Assembly (NCBI GenBank): GCA_032821775.1
Contig: JAVLRN010000001.1
Location: 2,108,001-2,172,000 of the forward strand
Source: Sanguinoderma infundibulare
Lineage: Eukaryota > Basidiomycota > Agaricomycetes > Polyporales > Polyporaceae
Reading direction: 5' to 3'
DNA length: 64,000 bases
In this document: positions 59,325 through 64,000 of the stretch, piece by piece
How positions within the stretch are numbered: position 1 is the stretch's first letter
How the letters are laid out: each line of letters begins with the position of its first letter
Program-made: the position numbers and the translations under genes
Notes under the pieces: model-generated
Told to the model about the DNA's origin: nothing
Seen by the model: only the letters and a program-made list of their open reading frames with translations
Database searches by the model: none

Positions 59325-59987
59325 ATGACTCCTCCCGTACTGGAAGAAGTATCTGCGGTCAACGCGATCAGCCACGACAAACCTGTGATAGAAGAGTGAG
59401 TACTTCTGTATTAAGTCACGAAACGCGGATGTCTGAGTGGGATCCGAATCATGTTGAACGATCTCAGCGCTGGCATCGGTGAGCAAGGACGAGCATCCTC
59501 CGATGAGCTCGACAAGGAGAATGTGTTCGAACAGTTAGTGCCATCCAGTCCCCGTTTATCCTCGATCTGATCCATATGCAATACCGTGAAGGGATGGCGA
59601 ATACATGGGGAGTTTGAATGAGTACGATGCCCCCTGCATTTCATGAAATTGTGGCATAACTTGGGGTTAAAGATCCGAGGAAGATCTTCCCGAGGATGAA
59701 GAGGACGACGACGAGGACGATGGCGATGACGACGACGAGCTCATTCCAAGAGGGCCCCCTACTCAGCCTTCTGGAACTAGGCCGGCTGCTCTTAAAGTAA
59801 AGAAAGTTGCACCTCCGCCTCCGCCTCCGCCTCCGCCTCCTGCGGCCCCGACCCTGGCAAATGCAAACCCCGCAAAAGGGAAGGCGACGCAGAACGCAAG
59901 TAATCCGTTGCGCGTAGCCAGGCTTGTTGGCTCATCATTGACATCCAGGGTGCAAACACGCCGAAGAAGGACAAGGCGAAGCCGTAG
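59325..59987 (+). CDS. Small acidic protein C (DxxIP[KR]G family)
   Basis: Function unknown. Exons 59325..59395, 59468..59533, 59673..59895 and 59949..59987 total 399 nt, giving 132 aa. The last intron (59896-59948) starts with GCAAGT, a consensus GC-AG donor, and keeps the frame into GANTPKKDKAKP and stop. The N-terminus is MTPPVLEEVSAVNAISHDK, with a PVIED stretch like VIEEE in protein B. A run of Asp/Glu leads to DDELIPRGPPTQPSGTRPA, the shared motif, then a polyproline run encoded by CCTCCG repeats (about 59811-59842) and a Lys-rich tail. Probably soluble and largely disordered; the acid-to-basic charge pattern would suit a nucleic-acid or histone partner, but that is speculation. Confidence 0.7.
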
Positions 59988-60421
59988 TTGGCTCCGGGAG
60001 TTTGGGAACTCGGTCCAAGGGATTGTTGACGCGGTCTTCGAAGTATGCAATCGCAAAGGCTGTATTAGATTGGCGCAATGTAATAGGGAATATTCATGAT
60101 CGCAACTCCTCCGGAAGAGCTTGTAGATACTCATGGTCCGACATAACAGTCATTCGTTCCTCAAAGGCAGTATCTCATCCTCACTGGAATCAATGTTCCC
60201 CTTCTATGCGACCCCCCGCGAACGACCTCCCTACGTTGGCCCCCACCTTCACGAAACCCTTCCACCAGAAGGCTGTAGTCGGACTTGGTGGTCATGTGCA
60301 AATTTCGGCTTGGACGAGCGCTCACGACTTGGCTTTGGGTAGACACCGGCGTCAAGAGCGCGCGTCCTCTCGTTCTAACCGCCACTATCACTATACCCCG
60401 CGCCCGGTCTCCGGGGATTGC
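59988..60421. other. Intergenic region between acidic protein C and repeat copy 2
   Basis: No gene is supported. A + strand frame ends in the repeat (reading AVDLELDGVTILFHA then stop) and may be the tail of a decayed gene whose upstream exons I could not recognise. Confidence 0.4.
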
Positions 60422-60562
60422 CTCGACATTGCCTTCCCCAGAACGAGCTGTAGATCTCGAATTGGATGGTGTCACGATACTATTTCATGCGTGAAAGATC
60501 TGTTTCCTTTCCCAATTTATGCCTGGAGAGTTGCATACGCGGCATACCAGGTACTTAATCAT
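60422..60562 (+). repeat. Dispersed repeat, copy 2
   Basis: Matches the reverse complement of 54959-55094. Both copies begin at CTCGACATT and end at GGTACTTAAT. The frame ending AVDLELDGVTILFHA is kept in both, while the flanks are unrelated, so the boundaries are sharp. Confidence 0.75.
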
Positions 60563-60771
60563 TGAAGACGCGTCCCTCATGGAGAATGACCGACTCGAAG
60601 CGCGCCCTCTCCGCGTCCCTCGTGACTGCAGGCAACCGCAGTACTGGAGATCCTGCGATACTCAGCCAGGCTAGGATAGCTTGCAGGGTTCCTAGTCCGC
60701 ACGTGGGCAGTACCTTGCAGGTCTTAGGCGGCATCCCAAGCAGGCACGAAATCAGCAACACATATTTGTTG
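60563..60771. other. Spacer between repeat copy 2 and the secreted-protein array
   Basis: A minus-strand frame here (WLSIAGSPVLRLPAVTRD and on) has no recognised domain. No element is supported. Confidence 0.35.
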
Positions 60772-60886
60772 ACTGGTTATGGTAAGATACAGCACATTCC
60801 AGGATCGTAAACAAAGTCGATGCTTCCAGTCTACTTGGAGAATGTCACCCCAATCATCCATCTTGGATATTCCGCGCCCCATTCCT

Positions 60887-61364
60887 TTAAGTAGGGCAGT
60901 TGAGAAGCCTTCCGGACACAATAGGAGCGGTGGTGCCAGGCGCGCTAGTACCCCCCGGGAACAGGCCGATGCAGCCCCCCAAGTTGGGATCGTTGATGGG
61001 CCCAACATTAGTGAAGGACTGATCGGTACAGACAGGGTCAAAGAAGACTTCGAGGAAGCAGGAGTCGGATCCGCCGCCGGCGACTTCAATGGCGAGGAAG
61101 GGCTCGTTGAACTCGACGCATTGGCCATCCTCGGTGAGGGTAGTGCTTCCAATGCCTTGGTTGCAGGTTACGCTGGCCACAATGAGTCAGCACGAGCTCA
61201 GCGGTCTTATTCCGATTTTACCTGACTCACGGATCGTTGAAGCCTTGTATGAAGACGCCGGCGTAAACGGCGGAGACGAAGGGGAGGAGCCCGACGAGAG
61301 CCTAAGAGAATTAGGAAATAAATGCGGCTTCAGCGGTGAGGGTGCGCACCTTGGAAAAGAACAT
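60887..61364 (-). CDS. Small secreted six-cysteine protein, array copy 1
   Basis: Function unknown; the form is that of a fungal small secreted protein. Exons 61350..61364, 61231..61301 and 60887..61172 total 372 nt, giving 123 aa. The signal peptide MFFSKALVGLLPFVSAVYA is split by the first intron after only five codons. The mature part has VTCNQGIGSTTLTEDGQC, VEFNEPFLAIEVAGGGSDSC, FLEVFFDPVCTDQ and NDPNLGGCIGLFPG, ending in LNCPT: six cysteines, probably three disulphides. There are no catalytic motifs or membrane anchor. A TATATA box lies near 61505-61510. The paralog is at 62496-62970. It could be an effector or cell-wall-associated protein. Confidence 0.82.
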
Positions 61365-61502
61365 GGCGAATCAGTGGAGCCTTGGTCAACTGGAAGGCTG
61401 CTGGTTACGTTGCGGTCAGAAGGGATTCCAGACTGTGTGTATAGAGGGAATGTACCGGGGTTGCGGTCAAGAGGGACTGAGGACCGCAACGCACGCGCTG
61501 TG

Positions 61503-61510
61503 CATATATA
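61503..61510 (-). promoter_or_regulatory. TATA box of secreted protein copy 1
   Basis: TATATATG on the minus strand, about 140 bp before the ATG at 61364. The surrounding sequence (GGAGCCAGGCAC nearby) is kept in unit 2, so the promoter was duplicated with the gene. Confidence 0.55.
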
Positions 61511-62495
61511 CCTAAGGAGCCAGGCACAATGCAACAGCGGGTGACCATCGCGAGATGTGCACGATGAGGCAGGATGGGTATGCGCCGTAATGGAGACAAG
61601 GGTCGAAGGTCAGGGCCGCTTCGGCGCGGGTCTGTTTGTAAAGGCATATTCAAAGCAGGCCTGTTCCCTGTGATATGGTCCATTGGTTATGGTCCATTGG
61701 TTAGGTGTCTGTCACGCCCTTTCGTGGGAAGCCGACGATCAGTGGGCGCACTCTCCCGGTTAGGCAAGCCAAACGCCAGTCCACTACCAGCTAGAAACCA
61801 GTATCCCTCTCCCTCCTCTGGACGGTTCGGAAAGAAATTTCGTATACCCATCCATATGCACCTACAGCCTCTTTTCCGAAGATTTCAAGAAAAGGAGGTA
61901 AACGGTGGCAGAGGAGGGACGCCAATGACGGCATTGCGCGCAACAGACCTCCCAGTGCGCCGAAAGGCCCGTAATATGCCTTGTACCCTTGTGCTCCTTG
62001 CCGTAATTCATGACATCGAGTGAAACATCGTCATTCTGACAGGGACAGAGAGACAATGGTATTTCATGTCCCGCGAGCTTGCAAACACTCTGTCCTCCGC
62101 AGAGAGCATTCGACGTGTGCCCTTCCCACCGCCCGTCGTTGGCTCCATCGATGATGCAAATTTATCTCAAATTGTACTGCATTTGTGTTGCAATGTGATT
62201 ATAATGCGCACGCACTGGTTGACTGGCTGCATAGGATCCGGGTATATGGGTGTTGGACTCGTGATTCTTGTCGCCGCGCGCATGATGAGCGCGAAGAACT
62301 TCAAGGACGGGTACATGAGCCGCACAATTGGCATGCGCATGCACGGCACGGCCGGCGCACATATAGAGCACGGTTGACGTTGTGTGTTGGTTGCGCTATT
62401 ATACAGCACGCGTAAAAAGTCAATGCTTCCGGTATGCTTGGATACCATCCCCCAGATCATCCATCTCGAATATTCTGGACCATCACCCCGTTCCT

Positions 62496-62970
62496 TCAAG
62501 TAGGGCAGTTGAGAAGCCGTCCAGCCACAATGGGAGCGTCCACGCTAGACCCCGGGAACGGGCCGATGCAGCCCCCAAGGTTGGGATCGTTGATAGGCCC
62601 AACGTTAGTAGGGGACTGATCAAGACAGTCGGGGTCAAAGAAGACCTCGAGGAAGCAGGAGTCGGACCCGCCGCCGGCGACTTCGATGGCGACGAAGACA
62701 TCATTGAACTCGACGCATTGGCCGTTCTCGTTGAGGGTGGTGCTTCCAACGGCCTGATTGCAGGTTACGCTGGTAGCAATCGGTCAGCACGAGCTCACCG
62801 CAGCCTTGTTACCGGACTCACGGATCGAGGAAGCCTTGAATGAAGACGCCGGCATAAGCGGCGGAGATGAAGGGGAGGACCCCGACGAGAGCCTATAGTA
62901 AGAGAATCAGGACCTTTACGCGGCTGTTAGAGTGAGGGTGCGTGCGCACCTTGGCACGGGAAAAGAACAT
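62496..62970 (-). CDS. Small secreted six-cysteine protein, array copy 2
   Basis: Paralog of the gene at 60887-61364. Exons 62950..62970, 62822..62892 and 62496..62769 total 366 nt, giving 121 aa. The signal peptide is MFFSRAKALVGVLPFISAAYA. The six cysteines are conserved (VTCNQAVGSTTLNENGQC, DSCFLEVFFDPDCLDQ, NDPNLGGCIG, LNCPT). It differs by a shorter loop before the C-terminus (GSSVDAPIVAG instead of GGTSAPGTTAPIVSG) and a two-codon longer exon 1. Intron positions and phases are the same. The changes preserve cysteines and frame, so both copies look functional. Confidence 0.82.
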
Positions 62971-63110
62971 TGTGAATCAGTGGAGTCTTGGTCGACTTGA
63001 AGGCTGCTGGTTACGTTGCGGTCAGAAGGGACTGCGGATATGTATGTGCAGAGGTAACGCACCTGGAATTTAGTCAGAAGAGACTGGGGACTGCAACACA
63101 TGCGCTGTGG

Positions 63111-63120
63111 CATAAATATA
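63111..63120 (-). promoter_or_regulatory. TATA-like box of secreted protein copy 2
   Basis: TATATTTATG on the minus strand, about 140 bp before the ATG at 62970, in the place equivalent to the copy 1 box. Confidence 0.5.
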
Positions 63121-63937
63121 CCTTAGGAGCCAGGCACGACACAACAGCGGGTGACCATCGCGAGATGCCATGCAGGACGGGTATGCGCCGTAATACAGAC
63201 AAGGGTCGAAGGTCAGGGCCGCTTCGGCGCGGGTCTGTTTGTAAGGGCCCATTCAGTGCATTCTGTTCTCTACAATATGGTCCATTGGTTGGGTGTTGGT
63301 TAGGTGTCTGTTACGGCCTGTCGTGGGAAGCCGACGATGTGGGCGCACTCTCCCGATTAGGCAAGTCAAACGCCCGTCCATCACCAGCTCAAAACGTTCC
63401 CTCTCGACGGTTGGAAATAATACTCATTCATACACGCATATTTTCCGAAGATTTCAGTACAAGCAGGTGAACGGCGGAAGAGGAGGGACGCCAATATTGG
63501 CATTGCGCGTAACAGAGTCCAGACCTGCGCCGAACGTCCCCCGACATGCCTTTTCAACTCTCGTGCTCCTTGTTGGCATTGGGTGACATGTCGTTATCGG
63601 AATCTGGACATACAGACAATGGGTATCAGGAATTCTGTCCTCATTGAGTCACTGAGCGGGGTGCTCAATTCAGTCTGCTGGGTCCTGCTGGGTAGGTCGC
63701 CGCCCGACGAAATGAATGAGCGACGCCTAAGGTCGTTCTGGTGGGAAAACACCGGATGAACTGGACGGAACTGGGAGGAGACTGGGCGCGTGGGCGCGAC
63801 ATTGGGACGACTGACACGGACCCTTTCGCCTTGTGTCTCTAGACCCGGCATATGGCACCGTTTCCAGGCCTGCCCGGAGGGCTCTACTTGTAAATAAAAT
63901 CCGTAACACGTATAGAGGCACGATTTATTTCGTAGAC

Positions 63938-64000
63938 TGGTTATGTTTAAGATACGGCACATTCCGGGATCGTAAACAAAGTCGATGCTTCGAGTATGAC
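63938..64000. repeat. Start of a third array unit, cut by the window edge
   Basis: Begins ACTGGTTATG and contains GATCGTAAACAAAGTCGATG, nearly identical to the start of unit 1 at 60772. In unit 1 this is the 3' flank of the secreted-protein gene, so a third copy is expected beyond the window. Confidence 0.75.

Larger units (their letters stand above)
60772..62389. repeat. Tandem array unit 1 (about 1.6 kb) with secreted protein gene
   Basis: The unit starts with a segment (ACTGGTTATG, then GATCGTAAACAAAGTCGATG) that recurs at 63938. It contains a six-Cys secreted protein gene, its TATA promoter, and an upstream block (GTATGCGCCGTAAT near 61575, CGAAGATTTCA near 61877) that also recurs in unit 2 near 63180 and 63450. 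The right border is approximate. Confidence 0.75.
62390..63937. repeat. Tandem array unit 2 (about 1.55 kb) with secreted protein gene
   Basis: Second unit of the array: same order of gene, TATA promoter and upstream block as unit 1, with many substitutions and small indels. The 63.6-63.9 kb part is spacer without a supported gene. Confidence 0.7.

Overview
The window looks like chromosomal DNA of a filamentous basidiomycete, most likely a wood-decay mushroom of the Agaricomycetes (Polyporales-like). The evidence is dense gene packing on both strands, very many short GT-AG introns of about 45-70 nt with only a few longer, GC-rich exons, and a gene repertoire typical of that group (DENN protein, Ime2/MAK-type kinase, BBE-like oxidase, TPR-MYND proteins, small secreted cysteine-rich proteins). 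All gene models come from reading ORF segments and joining them at GT-AG (rarely GC-AG) borders. Exon borders were checked base by base only where stated.

Layout. 0.7-12.6 kb: one very large, intron-rich VPS13 lipid-transfer protein gene (+). 13.1-18.0 kb: tripartite DENN-domain protein (-), convergent with VPS13. 19.2-21.6 kb: NIPA/DUF803-type membrane transporter (-). 21.8-26.1 kb: tandem pair of paralogous proteins of unknown function (+). 26.3-29.4 kb: HSP104 disaggregase (-), divergent from NDUFS6 (complex I, 29.7-30.3 kb, +). 32.1-35.6 kb: RCK/MAK/Ime2-family kinase (-). 37.2-38.5 kb: ribose-phosphate pyrophosphokinase (-). 39.4-41.6 kb: secreted FAD-linked oxidase of the berberine-bridge-enzyme type (+). 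42.3-44.6 kb: mRNA decapping enzyme DCP2 (-), divergent from a tandem pair of small TPR-MYND genes (44.9-46.8 kb, +). 47.5-50.2 kb: GRAMD4-like membrane protein (+). 50.5-53.4 kb: Rec8/Rad21 kleisin (+). 53.8-54.9 kb: isopentenyl-diphosphate isomerase IDI1 (+).

From about 54.9 kb to the right edge the character changes from housekeeping genes to sparse accessory DNA. It holds a broken O-methyltransferase exon beside a repeat that recurs inverted 5.5 kb away, three small acidic paralogs (A, B, C) sharing a C-terminal motif D-x2-I-P-[KR]-G-x4-P-[ST]-G-T, and a tandem array of at least two complete units, with the start of a third at the window edge, each complete unit carrying a small secreted six-cysteine protein.

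The housekeeping genes are functionally diverse (lipid transfer, trafficking, proteostasis, respiration, nucleotide synthesis, mRNA decay, meiosis, isoprenoids) and form no pathway. The interesting material is the lineage-specific paralog families: the 21.8-26.1 kb pair, the TPR-MYND pair, the acidic triad and the secreted array.
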